A stretch of DNA of 64,000 nucleotides from an uncultured Clostridia bacterium. GTDB lineage: Bacteria; Bacillota; Clostridia; UBA1381. A model generated the notes under the pieces. The model saw only the letters and a program-made list of their open reading frames with translations. It did not search any database and was not told the DNA's origin. A program made the translations under genes and the position numbers. How positions within the stretch are numbered: position 1 is the first letter of the stretch; every line of letters begins with the position of its first letter. Positions 35,187 to 44,000 of the stretch are shown piece after piece. The stretch is taken from NCBI GenBank assembly GCA_944392335.1, contig CALXWJ010000021.1, positions 124,001 to 188,000 of the forward strand, written 5' to 3'.

Positions 35187-35594
35187 TTAGCCGATAGTAA
35201 CAAGAGTGTCGCCGCTGTTTACAGCTGCGCCGGCTGTTGTCACAACACTTGTAACCGTACCTTCCATACCCGCAAAAATTTCATTTTCCATTTTCATAGC
35301 TTCTAAAATAGCTATCAGTGTATCATTCTTAACTTTATCTCCCACATTGACTTTAACCGAAACAATGGTTCCGGGCATAGGGGATTTGATGGGAGTTCCC
35401 GATCCTGCCGGTGCGGGTGCAGGAGCTGCTGCCGCTGCAGGTGCCTCAGGTGCGGCAGGCGTTGGCGCAGGAGCCGGTGCGGGTGCAGGCGCGGCCGCAG
35501 GTGCTGCAGCAGGTGCAGATGTTTGTACTCCGCCAACCTCTTCAACGTCTACCTCATATTTTTTTCCGTTAACTGTTATATTAAACTTTCTCAT
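35187..35594 (-). CDS. Biotin carboxyl carrier protein of the decarboxylase complex (MmdC-like)
   Basis: 135 residues. An N-terminal beta hairpin, then a Pro-Ala hinge of about 40 residues, then a lipoyl-like domain with the biotinyl lysine in EAMKMEN (about 101). It shuttles carboxyl between the carboxyltransferases and the membrane pump. The hinge makes 35397-35520 far richer in G+C than its neighbours; this reflects Ala and Pro codons, not foreign origin. ATG 35594 has a GAAAGGAA site; the upstream in-frame start at 35612 is less likely. Confidence 0.95.
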   Translation of the reverse strand: MRKFNITVNGKKYEVDVEEVGGVQTSAPAAAPAAAPAPAPAPAPTPAAPEAPAAAAAPAPAPAGSGTPIKSPMPGTIVSVKVNVGDKVKNDTLIAILEAMKMENEIFAGMEGTVTSVVTTAGAAVNSGDTLVTIG

Positions 35595-35651
35595 AACAAT
35601 AATTCCTTTCATACGATAATTTTATAAGCTGTTAAACAGATCATCACAATT

Positions 35652-36023
35652 TTAATACCTTGATTCGATAGTTTCTTTAATGCCGGCTTTATTCCAAGCA
35701 GGCGTATTATTTGATATCCTTCTGTAGGATCTGATTTTTAAATTATATGTGGATGTGTTAAGACTTGCAGCAATTGCTGCGGTCAATACGGCTATCAGCT
35801 CCTCGTCATCTTCGTTTTCAACAGCCTTTACAGCCGGTTGTACCGGAACGGGAGCAACATTTTCCGTCTTTGCTTCGTCATTTGTCTCCGGCTTCGATTT
35901 TTTATTAAAGATATAATCAAATAACTTTAATACAAACATAAGGATTGCCAAAGCCGCAAAAACCGTACATAGACCCACAACCGTAGTTTGCAGTCCAATA
36001 ATAATTGCTTCTGATAAAGACAT
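35652..36023 (-). CDS. Sodium pump decarboxylase gamma/delta subunit (OadG/MmdD)
   Basis: 123 residues. One membrane helix at 8-32 (GLQTTVVGLCTVFAALAILMFVLK), a charged cytosolic linker and a C-terminal part EELIAVLTAAIAASL typical of OadG-type anchors, followed by a Trp-containing tail (NTPAWNKAG) that may bind the carboxyltransferase. It assembles the complex at the membrane. It sits between mmdA-like and the biotin carrier gene. Confidence 0.88.
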   Translation of the reverse strand: MSLSEAIIIGLQTTVVGLCTVFAALAILMFVLKLFDYIFNKKSKPETNDEAKTENVAPVPVQPAVKAVENEDDEELIAVLTAAIAASLNTSTYNLKIRSYRRISNNTPAWNKAGIKETIESRY

Positions 36024-36079
36024 ATTTTTTCATTCCTTTCCGTAAGTCAATACACTGACATACTCATCAAGAGCATTTA

Positions 36080-37630
36080 TTACATCGGAACATTTCCGTG
36101 TTTTTTGCCCGGTCTTGTTTCTCTCTTTGAAGCCATCATTTCAAGAGCAGCAATAATTCTCGGTCTTGTGGAATCAGGTTCTATTATATCATCTACATAA
36201 CCAAGCTTTGCAGCTTCATACGGGCTTGCCGAATTTTCTTTATATTTTTTGATCATTTCTTCTCTTGTTTCAACAGGATTATCACTGCCTGCTATTTCAT
36301 CCTTGTAAATTATGTTTGCAGCGCTTTCCGGACCGGTAACAGCAATTTCCGCTGTAGGCCATGCATATACCACATCTGTTCCCAATTGTTTTGAACTCAT
36401 TGCAAGGTATGCGCTTCCATATGCTTTTCTGATAATTACGTTGATTTTAGGGACAGTAGCTTCTGCATAAGCATAAATAAGCTTTGCACCGTGTCTTATT
36501 ATCCCGTTTTGTTCTTGCTGTGCACATGGTGCAAATCCCGAGATATCCGTCAGCGTTACCAAAGGAATATTAAAGCAGTCACAAAATCTTATAAATCTTG
36601 CAGCTTTTTCCGATGCATCAATATCAAGCGCTCCGTCCTTTTGAGCAGGTTGATTTGCAACGATACCTACCGTAGAACCGTTCATTCTCGCAAAACCGAC
36701 AACGATATTTACGGCATATTCGGACTGGACTTCAAAAAACTGTCCGGCATCCGCTATCTGACCGATAACATCTTTGATATCATAAGCCGCGTTTTTATCA
36801 TCGGGAACAATAGTAGTTAAGGAAGTCGATACTCTGTTGATATCATCATTCATGTCTACATACGGTACATCTTCAAGATTATTTGCAGGAAGATAAGATA
36901 ACAATTTTTTTATACCGTCAAGACAATCCTTGTCATCTTTTGCCTTAAAGTGCGCAACACCGCTCTTTGTGTAATGGACATCTGCATCCGCAACATCTTC
37001 CATTTTTACATTTTTTGAAGATACTGCACTAATAACAGAAGGCCCTGTAACAAACATCTTACTCGTATTTTCAACAACAAATACAAAGTCGCCCAATGCA
37101 GGTGAATATGCAGCGCCACCGGCACATGGCCCCATAATTGCAGTGATCTGCGGAATTACTCCGGACGCTAACGTATTTTTCATCAAAATATCGCCTAATC
37201 CTGATAATGCCGCAATTCCTTCCTGAATTCTTGTTCCGCCGGAATCACATAAAGCAATAATAGGAGTACCTGTTTTAACCGCCATATCCATAATCTTACA
37301 AATTTTCTTTGTATTCATTTCACCCAATGACCCTCCGATAACGGTAAAGTCCTGAGAATAAATGCATACGGGACGTCCTTCAACCGTACCATAGCCGGTA
37401 ACAACTCCGTCTGCCGGCGCATCTGTTTGCGCCATGTTGAAATCATTACATCTGTGTTTTACAAAAGCATCTGTTTCAATAAAGCTGCCTTCGTCCAAAA
37501 GGTAATTAATTCTTTCACGGGCCGTCATTTTTTTTGCATCATGTTGTTTGTTGATTTTTGCTTCACCGCCACCTTGCTCAATTAGCGTCCTGCGATTTTG
37601 CAAATCAGCGATTTTGTTCACTGTTCCCAT
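36080..37630 (-). CDS. mmdA: Acyl-CoA carboxyltransferase (MmdA / 12S-like)
   Basis: 516 residues, crotonase-like double domain of the propionyl-/methylmalonyl-CoA family. Acyl-CoA site GGSLGEMNTKKICKIMD near 104 and GTRIQEGIAALSG near 131; biotin-side motifs GFAPCAQQEQNGIIRHGAKLIYAY near 367-390 and the final TRPRIIAALEM. It removes or adds the carboxyl of methylmalonyl-CoA with the biotin carrier. First gene of the operon, CGGAGG site, promoter upstream. The family also covers glutaconyl-CoA and propionyl-CoA enzymes, so the exact acyl group is inferred. Confidence 0.93.
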   Translation of the reverse strand: MGTVNKIADLQNRRTLIEQGGGEAKINKQHDAKKMTARERINYLLDEGSFIETDAFVKHRCNDFNMAQTDAPADGVVTGYGTVEGRPVCIYSQDFTVIGGSLGEMNTKKICKIMDMAVKTGTPIIALCDSGGTRIQEGIAALSGLGDILMKNTLASGVIPQITAIMGPCAGGAAYSPALGDFVFVVENTSKMFVTGPSVISAVSSKNVKMEDVADADVHYTKSGVAHFKAKDDKDCLDGIKKLLSYLPANNLEDVPYVDMNDDINRVSTSLTTIVPDDKNAAYDIKDVIGQIADAGQFFEVQSEYAVNIVVGFARMNGSTVGIVANQPAQKDGALDIDASEKAARFIRFCDCFNIPLVTLTDISGFAPCAQQEQNGIIRHGAKLIYAYAEATVPKINVIIRKAYGSAYLAMSSKQLGTDVVYAWPTAEIAVTGPESAANIIYKDEIAGSDNPVETREEMIKKYKENSASPYEAAKLGYVDDIIEPDSTRPRIIAALEMMASKRETRPGKKHGNVPM

Positions 37631-37724
37631 TTTGCATAACCTCCGTAAAGTTAAATATTTTATATAGTGGAACCATATTTAAAAAGAAAACTCAAATTTC
37701 CCTCATTATATATTTTACCGTAAT

Positions 37725-37753
37725 ATTACATTTTTTGCAAGCTATTTTTATTA
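37725..37753 (-). promoter_or_regulatory. Promoter of the carboxyltransferase / Na+ pump operon (approximate)
   Basis: On the minus strand TTGCAA, a 17-bp spacer and TAAAAT lie roughly 90-120 bp before the mmdA start. The -35 is imperfect. Confidence 0.4.
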
Positions 37754-37794
37754 CTTTGCTAAATTTTTAACATAAAAAATATTTATAAAAAAAG

Positions 37795-37827
37795 TATGTT
37801 TTTTGTAAAGAATAAACAAAAAACATA
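37795..37827 (-). terminator. 12-bp hairpin with T-tract upstream of the mmdA operon
   Basis: TATGTTTTTTGT / ACAAAAAACATA, perfect, followed on the minus strand by CTTTTTTTAT. It is about 165 bp before mmdA; it ends transcripts coming from spoVG or the repeat. Confidence 0.6.
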
Positions 37828-37883
37828 TTTTCAAACAGCAATTTTATTTTTGTTGATATCCTATATGAACATACACATCTGTT

Positions 37884-38028
37884 TTCAATAAGGGCTTGTC
37901 CCGTCTTGGGCAAGGACAAGAGCGCAGGCTGTGCTTTGCTGTAATCAATGGGAGATTATACTCTAACTGATTACAAATACGGAACCCACCGCTGATTACG
38001 GCGCGGGGACAACATGCGCGCAGTTATA
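37884..38028 (+). repeat. Interspersed structured repeat, copy H (best full-length example)
   Basis: 145 bp from TTCAATAAGGGC to CAGTTATA. First hairpin CTTGTCC / GGACAAG; second GCAGGCTGTGC / GCTTTGC region; third TGTAATCA / TGATTACA; last around CGCTGATTACGGCG. The 5' TTGTCC can also pair with GGACAAC near the 3' end. Confidence 0.85.
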
Positions 38029-38099
38029 TTATGGCTTGTTCCGATACAATCTGATAAATATGCTTATGCTAAAATCACATTTTTTTAGATCAAAAAAAA

Positions 38100-38124
38100 A
38101 TTACCGCAGGGACACAACGGTAAT
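38100..38124 (-). terminator. Terminator of spoVG
   Basis: ATTACCG / CGGTAAT stem, 11-base loop, then eight or more T on the minus strand. Confidence 0.8.
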
Positions 38125-38136
38125 TAATTTATATAT

Positions 38137-38406
38137 TTATTCTTCTTCTGGTTCAGCCTCTTCATTATATTTTTTCAATATAGCTTCCTCAAGCATAACA
38201 CGCATTTCACTGTTTATGGGATGAGCTATATCTTTAAATTCATTTTCAGGTGTTTTTCTGCTCGGCATTGCAGTAAACAACTTGTCCTGTCCTTCAATCA
38301 CCTTTATATCATGCACGACAAAAGCATCATCAAAAGTAACTGAAACCACAGCCTTCATCTTTCCGCTTCCCGGAATTTTCTTAATTCTGATGTCAGTAAT
38401 ATTCAT
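38137..38406 (-). CDS. spoVG: SpoVG, RNA/DNA-binding regulator of sporulation and septation
   Basis: 89 residues, single SpoVG domain: [11 protein letters not shown] at the start, [20 protein letters not shown] at 21-40, and [21 protein letters not shown] with an acidic tail. In Bacilli and Clostridia it affects cortex formation and septation, probably by binding nucleic acid. ATG 38406 has GAGGTGG 8 bases upstream. A promoter TTGACT-17-TATTAT lies near 38465-38500. The gene stands alone, away from purR and glmU, its usual neighbours. Confidence 0.95.
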   Translation of the reverse strand: MNITDIRIKKIPGSGKMKAVVSVTFDDAFVVHDIKVIEGQDKLFTAMPSRKTPENEFKDIAHPINSEMRVMLEEAILKKYNEEAEPEEE

Positions 38407-38661
38407 TGAATTCACCACCTCTCAAAAATTACGTCGAACACTATAACATAAACATCAATCATTATGTAGATAATACTTTTATTTTAATCAAAAGTCAATA
38501 ACTTGTGAAAAATTTGTATTAATTTAATGAAAAAATTGTTAATTTTACACAAATCAAACTGTGTTTTTTTTAAAATACAAACAATTAGGTTTATAATTTT
38601 ATATATTACAAATAAATATGGAATATAATTTATTTTTTTCCAATATCTTTATATTTTACGG
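38407..38661. other. Non-coding gap upstream of spoVG and murC
   Basis: AT-rich, divergent promoter region. On the minus strand TTGACT with a 17-bp spacer and TATTAT serves spoVG. No other element is seen. Confidence 0.5.
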
Positions 38662-38689
38662 TTGCATTTTTAACAATGTGTGGTATAAT
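38662..38689 (+). promoter_or_regulatory. Promoter upstream of murC
   Basis: TTGCAT (38662-38667), 16-bp spacer, TGG-TATAAT (38684-38689). The leader then runs through a decayed repeat copy before murC. Confidence 0.55.
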
Positions 38690-38713
38690 ATTAGAGAAAA
38701 TAAAGAATTTAAA

Positions 38714-38806
38714 CAAGAGTCTGTCCGGTTATACAATGAGGACAAGAACACAGCTATACAGCTATTGTGCCTGCCGCCTATATAGACGGCGGAACGTCTT
38801 TGCTTA
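38714..38806 (+). repeat. Interspersed structured repeat, copy I (degenerate, in the murC leader)
   Basis: About 93 bp. The 5' part CAAGAGTCTGTCC ... GAGGACAAGA is recognisable; the central hairpin is lost; the last hairpin is rebuilt as CCGCC-TATATAGA-CGGCGG. It lies between promoter and start codon of murC and so is transcribed with it. Confidence 0.55.
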
Positions 38807-38860
38807 GGTAAAAAAATTTTAAAGTATTGCCAATAGAATTTGAAAGGATTGATATCTTTA

Positions 38861-40240
38861 ATGAAACGATTTGAATTGTCGGATCTAAAACCCGGTGCAC
38901 ATGTACATTTTATAGGCATCGGCGGTATAAGTATGAGCGGTCTTGCTCAGATTTTACTCCAAAAGGGATTTAAAGTGACAGGTTCAGACAAAATCAAAAC
39001 GCATATAACGGATAATCTTGAAAAGAAAGGGGCGGCAGTTTATGAAGGACATGATGCAAAAAATATACAAGACGCCGATTTGGTTGTATACACTGCCGCG
39101 GTTCATAACGATAATCCTGAAATACAGGCAGCAAGGAGCAGCAATATTGCCCTTATCGACAGGGCGGAATGTCTCGGCGCTATCATGAAGCTTTATAAAA
39201 ATGCCATCGGTATATCAGGCACACACGGTAAAACAACCACGACCGGAATGATGACACATGCACTTATATATGCCGGTAAAGACCCTACCGTAAGCATTGG
39301 CGGAGAGCTTGATATAATAGACGGAAATATAAGAACCGGTCATTCTGATTGCTTTATAACAGAAGCATGCGAATATACAAACAGTTTTTTAAAGTTCTTT
39401 CCTAAAATTGCCGTTATTACAAATATCGAAGAGGATCATCTTGATTTCTTTTCGGGGATCGAACAGATAAGAGAGAGTTTTGCGGCTTTTGCAAAGCTGA
39501 CGGAACCGGACGGTTATGTTGTTGCTTGCGGTGATGATGAAAATGTAAAAAAAGCCCTGATGGATTCAAAAGCAAATATTATATATTACGGCAAAAATCC
39601 GGATTCGGATTATTTTGCCGGCAATATCGAAATAAAACACGGATATCCGGAATTTGATGTTATTCATAAAAATACGGTTATTGCACATATCAGATTGAAT
39701 GTTCCTGGCTCTCATAACATTTTAAATGCTCTTGCGGTTATAGCCGTATGTGATCTGATTGGGATTGATCCCGAAACTGCCTCAAAGGGCATTGAAACCT
39801 ATAAGGGTACTCACAGACGTTTTGAAAAATTGGGCACCTGTAACGGCGCTACCGTTATTGCAGACTATGCGCATCATCCTACAGAGATTGCAGCAACGTT
39901 GCAAGCTGCCAAAGATTTTGAATATAATACAATGTGGTGTGTTTTTCAGCCTCATACCTATACAAGGACAAAAGCTCTCTGGAACAGTTTTCTTACCTGT
40001 TTTGACTGTGCCGACAAGCTGATCTTTACACATATATATGCAGCAAGAGAAAAATTTGACGGAGTAACCAAAGCAAGCGATCTGGCACAACAGATCAGGC
40101 AATCGGGGAAAGATGCTGTTTATATGGAGGATTTTTCACAAATATGCAGCTATCTTAAAGAAAACTTAAAAGAAAACGATCTTGTTTTTATTATGGGCGC
40201 CGGTGATGTTATAGATATAGGATATAATATTGTAAAATAA
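38861..40240 (+). CDS. murC: UDP-N-acetylmuramate-L-alanine ligase
   Basis: Adds L-alanine to UDP-MurNAc in peptidoglycan synthesis. 459 residues. N-terminal Rossmann motif HFIGIGGISMSGLAQ near 15, ATP loop GISGTHGKTTTTGM near 108-121, TNIEEDHLDFF near 180 and AVIADYAHHPTEIAA near 335-350. ATG 38861 follows GAAAGG by 13 bases; in-frame TTG codons at 38840 and 38849 cannot be excluded. Its 5' leader carries a repeat relic. The gene is followed by a GH2 enzyme and not by other mur genes. Confidence 0.95.
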   Translation: MKRFELSDLKPGAHVHFIGIGGISMSGLAQILLQKGFKVTGSDKIKTHITDNLEKKGAAVYEGHDAKNIQDADLVVYTAAVHNDNPEIQAARSSNIALIDRAECLGAIMKLYKNAIGISGTHGKTTTTGMMTHALIYAGKDPTVSIGGELDIIDGNIRTGHSDCFITEACEYTNSFLKFFPKIAVITNIEEDHLDFFSGIEQIRESFAAFAKLTEPDGYVVACGDDENVKKALMDSKANIIYYGKNPDSDYFAGNIEIKHGYPEFDVIHKNTVIAHIRLNVPGSHNILNALAVIAVCDLIGIDPETASKGIETYKGTHRRFEKLGTCNGATVIADYAHHPTEIAATLQAAKDFEYNTMWCVFQPHTYTRTKALWNSFLTCFDCADKLIFTHIYAAREKFDGVTKASDLAQQIRQSGKDAVYMEDFSQICSYLKENLKENDLVFIMGAGDVIDIGYNIVK

Positions 40241-40299
40241 ATAATATTTTTGTTATCAAATCTATTAAAATAAATTTAAAATACGAAAGGAAAAAAATT

Positions 40300-43134
40300 A
40301 TGGCTAATGATGTTTTTGCAAATATTGCTGCAAACGGAATTGGGGGACGGCATGAATTTTTATGCGATCCCGAACCAATGAAAATTGACAAAAAGGTGTG
40401 TTCTCTTGACAGCAGTGATCTTACCCCTTTTAAAATAAGTAAGAAAATGTCTGAAAAATCAGAACTGTACAACGCACTAAAGGACATGAAAGAGTATTAC
40501 AAACCTTTTTTGGAAAATAAAGCTCCGCAAATTCCGGAATATAACAAAAGACAGTACATCAGAAATTTCATTCTGAATGGTGAAAAAGAAATAACAATCC
40601 CTGAATATGAAGGTCCTGTGGGTTATGCCAAAAAAACATATGAAGCAGATTTTAATATTGAATCAATAAAACCCGAAAAGGCATATTTTATTAAACTTTT
40701 AGGCGCGGACTATAAGGCATATGTATATATTAACGGTACATGCGCAGGCATTCATGAAGGCTTCTTTTCCCCTTTTGAATTTGAAATAACAGAGCTTATA
40801 AAAGAAGGAAAAAACGAACTTAAAATCGATTTGTTCAATGATTATATATATGGCGGCAATGCGTTTGCAAATCAAGAAAAAACAGAAGGAGACAAACTTT
40901 ATGCCGCAACGGGGCTCGGATGGGATGATGCTGCCGAAGGATGGCATCATTGTCCTGCCGGAATGGGGCTTTACAATCACATATATATTGAAGAACGAAA
41001 TTCAATACATATTAACGATATTTTTGTACGTCCTCTGTTAAATGAGGAAAAAGCAGAAGTATGGGTTGAAGTAAACAGCATGAGTTACACAACAACCCCA
41101 ATAACATTGAATCTATCCCTTTACGGTCAAAATTTTAAGGAAATCGTATTTGAAAATATGCAATATGTTCCCGAAACAATGAAAACGGTCGGTATGGGCG
41201 ACTCCCTGACCGAGGCAATTGTCGGTGATCAGCTTGGTAAAGGAATACCGCAGCCTCTAAAACACGGAGCAAATATTTTCAAAATAATGATAGATATAAA
41301 AAATCCGAAAATTTGGGATCCTGATACACCATATCTATATCAAATACAGGTAAGCGTACTTGAAAAAGGCGAAATCAAGGATACACAAAAACGTCAGTTT
41401 GGTATGCGTGATTTTAGGCAGGATATCGAAAGCTCACCTAAAGGAATGTATTATCTCAACAACAGAAAGATCAGACTTCGCGGTGCAAATACAATGGGTT
41501 ATGAACAGCAAGACGTATTAAGAGGGGATATGGATCAATTGCTTGATGATATGCTGCTTGCAAAGCTGTGTAATATGAATTTCCTAAGAATTACCCAACG
41601 CCCTGTTCAAGATGAGATTTACGACATATGCGACAAGCTCGGCCTTATGATTCAAACCGACTTGCCTCTTTTCGGCTGTATGAGAAGAACAGCGTTCTGT
41701 GAAGGGGTAAGACAAGCAGAGGAAATGGAAAAAATGGTAAGGTCTCATCCATGTAACGTTGTTGTCACATATATCAATGAACCGTTCCCGAATGCAAACA
41801 ATGAACCCCATCGTCATCTCCTCCGGGATGAACTTGAAGATTTTTTCACAGCATGCGATATTGTTGTTAAACTCAACAACCCCGACCGAGTGATCAAGCA
41901 TGTTGACGGTGATTATGATCCGCCCACATCCTCAATGCCTGATAATCACTGTTACCCCATGTGGTATAATGGACATGGTATTGATATAGGCAGGCTGCAC
42001 AAGGGATATTGGCTTTCAGTAAAGCCTGACTGGTATTATGGCTGCGGCGAATACGGCGCCGAAGGTCTGGACTTTGCGCAGGTCATGAGAGAATGTTATC
42101 CTCCCGAATGGATAGCCGAACCGTTTGATCCGTCAAACATTGTACGGGCTCAAACGGGTGATTTCTATTATTTCTTCTACGATAAACAAGACAGCATTGA
42201 AAATTGGGTCAAAGAAAGCCATCGTTTCCAGGCCTTTGCCACAACAATCATGACCGAAGCTTTCAGAAGAAATCCTTATATGGTCTCAAATGCAATACAT
42301 CTCTTTATAGATGCATGGCCGTCAGGTTGGATGAAAACAATTATGGACTGTAAGCGCAACCCGAAACCCGCATTTTTTGCCTACAGAAATGCATTGGAGC
42401 CGGTTATGCTTTCATTGAGAACAGACAGATTTACATATTATGCAGGTGAAAAAATCAGTATTGAAACATATATATGCAATGATTCACAGCTCGAATCGGA
42501 TGATCTGACCGTAAGATACGAGCTTTATTGTGATAATAAACTTATTATGACAAAAAATCAAGCGGCAAAAACAACCGTATGTGATGTAAACTATGTCGCA
42601 AACTGCGAATTTTCAATCGATAATGTCGATGACAGGCAAAAATTTGAGCTTCGTTCCATTCTTATTGATGAAAAAGGCAATGAAATAACACATACATCAG
42701 TTAATCTTGAAGTATTTGAAGATGTTGAAGTTAAGGAAAATGACAACATTGTTCTCATAGAAAAGCTCTCAGCCGGAGAATATGAAATTGCCGGTGAAAA
42801 AATTAAGGTCAAAGACTGCGGTATGCTGCCCCTGCATTTTGTCTCAAGAAAGACGGGACATAAAACCGTTTCTGAATTTGAGCCCGGAGATTTTTCATAT
42901 TGGTATAATAAAACGCAAGACATGATAACCCCGATCCTCTATTCCACCTTTACAGCAAACGGATTTACTCCCATTTTAACCTCCGGTAACCAAGACGAAA
43001 ACGGTAACTGGATACAAACTCTTGCCTGTGCGGTCAAAGAATACGAGGGTAAAAAATACGTTATTTGCCAGGTGGATTTGAGATGTGAGAATCCTATAGC
43101 AAAAAGATTTTTAAAGAATTTGTACGAAATGTAA
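40300..43134 (+). CDS. Glycoside hydrolase family 2 protein
   Basis: 944 residues. An N-terminal jelly roll (FFSPFEFEITELIKEGKNEL near 160), an immunoglobulin-like domain, then the TIM barrel: FGMRDFRQD, the sugar-cut site LRGANTMGYEQQD near 397, NMNFLRITQRP near 428, acid/base Glu in VVTYINEPFPNAN near 494, and a likely nucleophile Glu in GCGEYGAEG near 585. C-terminal beta domains follow. There is no signal peptide. GH2 covers beta-galactosidases, beta-glucuronidases and mannosidases; the linkage cannot be read. GAAAGG 11 bases before the ATG; ends at a strong terminator. Confidence 0.85.
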   Translation: MANDVFANIAANGIGGRHEFLCDPEPMKIDKKVCSLDSSDLTPFKISKKMSEKSELYNALKDMKEYYKPFLENKAPQIPEYNKRQYIRNFILNGEKEITIPEYEGPVGYAKKTYEADFNIESIKPEKAYFIKLLGADYKAYVYINGTCAGIHEGFFSPFEFEITELIKEGKNELKIDLFNDYIYGGNAFANQEKTEGDKLYAATGLGWDDAAEGWHHCPAGMGLYNHIYIEERNSIHINDIFVRPLLNEEKAEVWVEVNSMSYTTTPITLNLSLYGQNFKEIVFENMQYVPETMKTVGMGDSLTEAIVGDQLGKGIPQPLKHGANIFKIMIDIKNPKIWDPDTPYLYQIQVSVLEKGEIKDTQKRQFGMRDFRQDIESSPKGMYYLNNRKIRLRGANTMGYEQQDVLRGDMDQLLDDMLLAKLCNMNFLRITQRPVQDEIYDICDKLGLMIQTDLPLFGCMRRTAFCEGVRQAEEMEKMVRSHPCNVVVTYINEPFPNANNEPHRHLLRDELEDFFTACDIVVKLNNPDRVIKHVDGDYDPPTSSMPDNHCYPMWYNGHGIDIGRLHKGYWLSVKPDWYYGCGEYGAEGLDFAQVMRECYPPEWIAEPFDPSNIVRAQTGDFYYFFYDKQDSIENWVKESHRFQAFATTIMTEAFRRNPYMVSNAIHLFIDAWPSGWMKTIMDCKRNPKPAFFAYRNALEPVMLSLRTDRFTYYAGEKISIETYICNDSQLESDDLTVRYELYCDNKLIMTKNQAAKTTVCDVNYVANCEFSIDNVDDRQKFELRSILIDEKGNEITHTSVNLEVFEDVEVKENDNIVLIEKLSAGEYEIAGEKIKVKDCGMLPLHFVSRKTGHKTVSEFEPGDFSYWYNKTQDMITPILYSTFTANGFTPILTSGNQDENGNWIQTLACAVKEYEGKKYVICQVDLRCENPIAKRFLKNLYEM

Positions 43135-43182
43135 AGACATACTTTGCATATTAATATGTCATAAATCCTAATAATTATCATA

Positions 43183-43223
43183 AAAAAAGACTCTTCCCCA
43201 TTTTTCGGGGTTGAGTCTTTTTT
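43183..43223. terminator. Bidirectional terminator between the GH2 and PepSY genes
   Basis: AAAAAAGACTC ... GAGTCTTTTTT with an inner CCCC / GGGG stem; T-tracts on both strands. Confidence 0.85.
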
Positions 43224-43234
43224 AGTTTCAGTTC

Positions 43235-43885
43235 TTAATCGTTCCGTCCATGATCATAACTCAAAATATCACCGGTAAGAGCGTCAATTTCATATTCATA
43301 TTCCATGTTATTTTGAATAAATTCAATATCATAGACAACAAGCCCGTTGTCACGATCTAATTTTGACTTTGTAAAAACAACGTTATTTTCCGACAAACCG
43401 GCATTATTCAAGGCAATTTCTTTTGCTTTGTCAACGCCTATATAATCGCTTTGTGCCTGAGGAGTTTGTGCGCTTTGTTCTTGTTGCGTTTGGGTGTTTT
43501 CTCCCTGTGATGTCTGAATATTGTTATCTTCCTGTGATACGTTGCCGCTGTTTTGCGCAGAGTCCGCAATTATACCGGTTTCAATATCTTTTTTAACTAT
43601 TTCACCGTTGCTCGATTTTACCGAATAATCATATTTATTTCCGTCTGCAATAAATTCAATATCATATAAGATCTGAAAATCCTCAAAGTCCGGTTCAATT
43701 TTAATATACGTGATATCCTGCTCAGATATCCCCGCATCATTAAGGGCGGCATATTTTGCCATTGTTTTACCGTTTTCCAATATTTTTGAAAATGCATATA
43801 TTATAATCAAAATAATGATCAATGCCGCTATAACACCAACTATTATTTTTCCTTTTTTTGAACTTAACATGTTATTTTTCTCCAC
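43235..43885 (-). CDS. Membrane-anchored protein with two PepSY domains
   Basis: 216 residues. One membrane helix at about 14-36, a short linker, the first PepSY domain (AKYAALNDAGISEQDITYIK ... YDYSVKSSNGEIV) and, after a Gln-rich linker, the second (AKEIALNNAGLSENNVVFTK ... YEIDALTGDILSYD). PepSY domains act outside the membrane and often inhibit peptidases; the role here is unknown. The start is GTG 43885, 7 bases after AGGGGGG; the longer ORF begins inside poor sequence. It lies between thrS and GH2. Confidence 0.85.
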   Translation of the reverse strand: MEKNNMLSSKKGKIIVGVIAALIIILIIIYAFSKILENGKTMAKYAALNDAGISEQDITYIKIEPDFEDFQILYDIEFIADGNKYDYSVKSSNGEIVKKDIETGIIADSAQNSGNVSQEDNNIQTSQGENTQTQQEQSAQTPQAQSDYIGVDKAKEIALNNAGLSENNVVFTKSKLDRDNGLVVYDIEFIQNNMEYEYEIDALTGDILSYDHGRND

Positions 43886-44000
43886 TTTTTGACCCCCCTT
43901 CAATCATATTATCAAATAATTTAAATATTATATAAAAATGCCCCGTAAATTATGCTTTATAAATAAAGCATATGGGTGTATTTTTTTATTGCAGCTGTAA

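Noticed and set aside
35397-35520. GC-rich island as horizontally acquired DNA
   Set aside because: The composition follows from Ala and Pro codons in a protein hinge of an otherwise native gene.
35206-35619. 137-codon Ala/Gly-rich frame on the plus strand
   Set aside because: It is the mirror of the Pro-Ala hinge of the biotin carrier; no ribosome site and no protein-like sequence.
8457-38028. Repeats as CRISPR or as a tandem array
   Set aside because: Copies are single, far apart, about 145 bp long and without regular spacers; no Cas gene is present.
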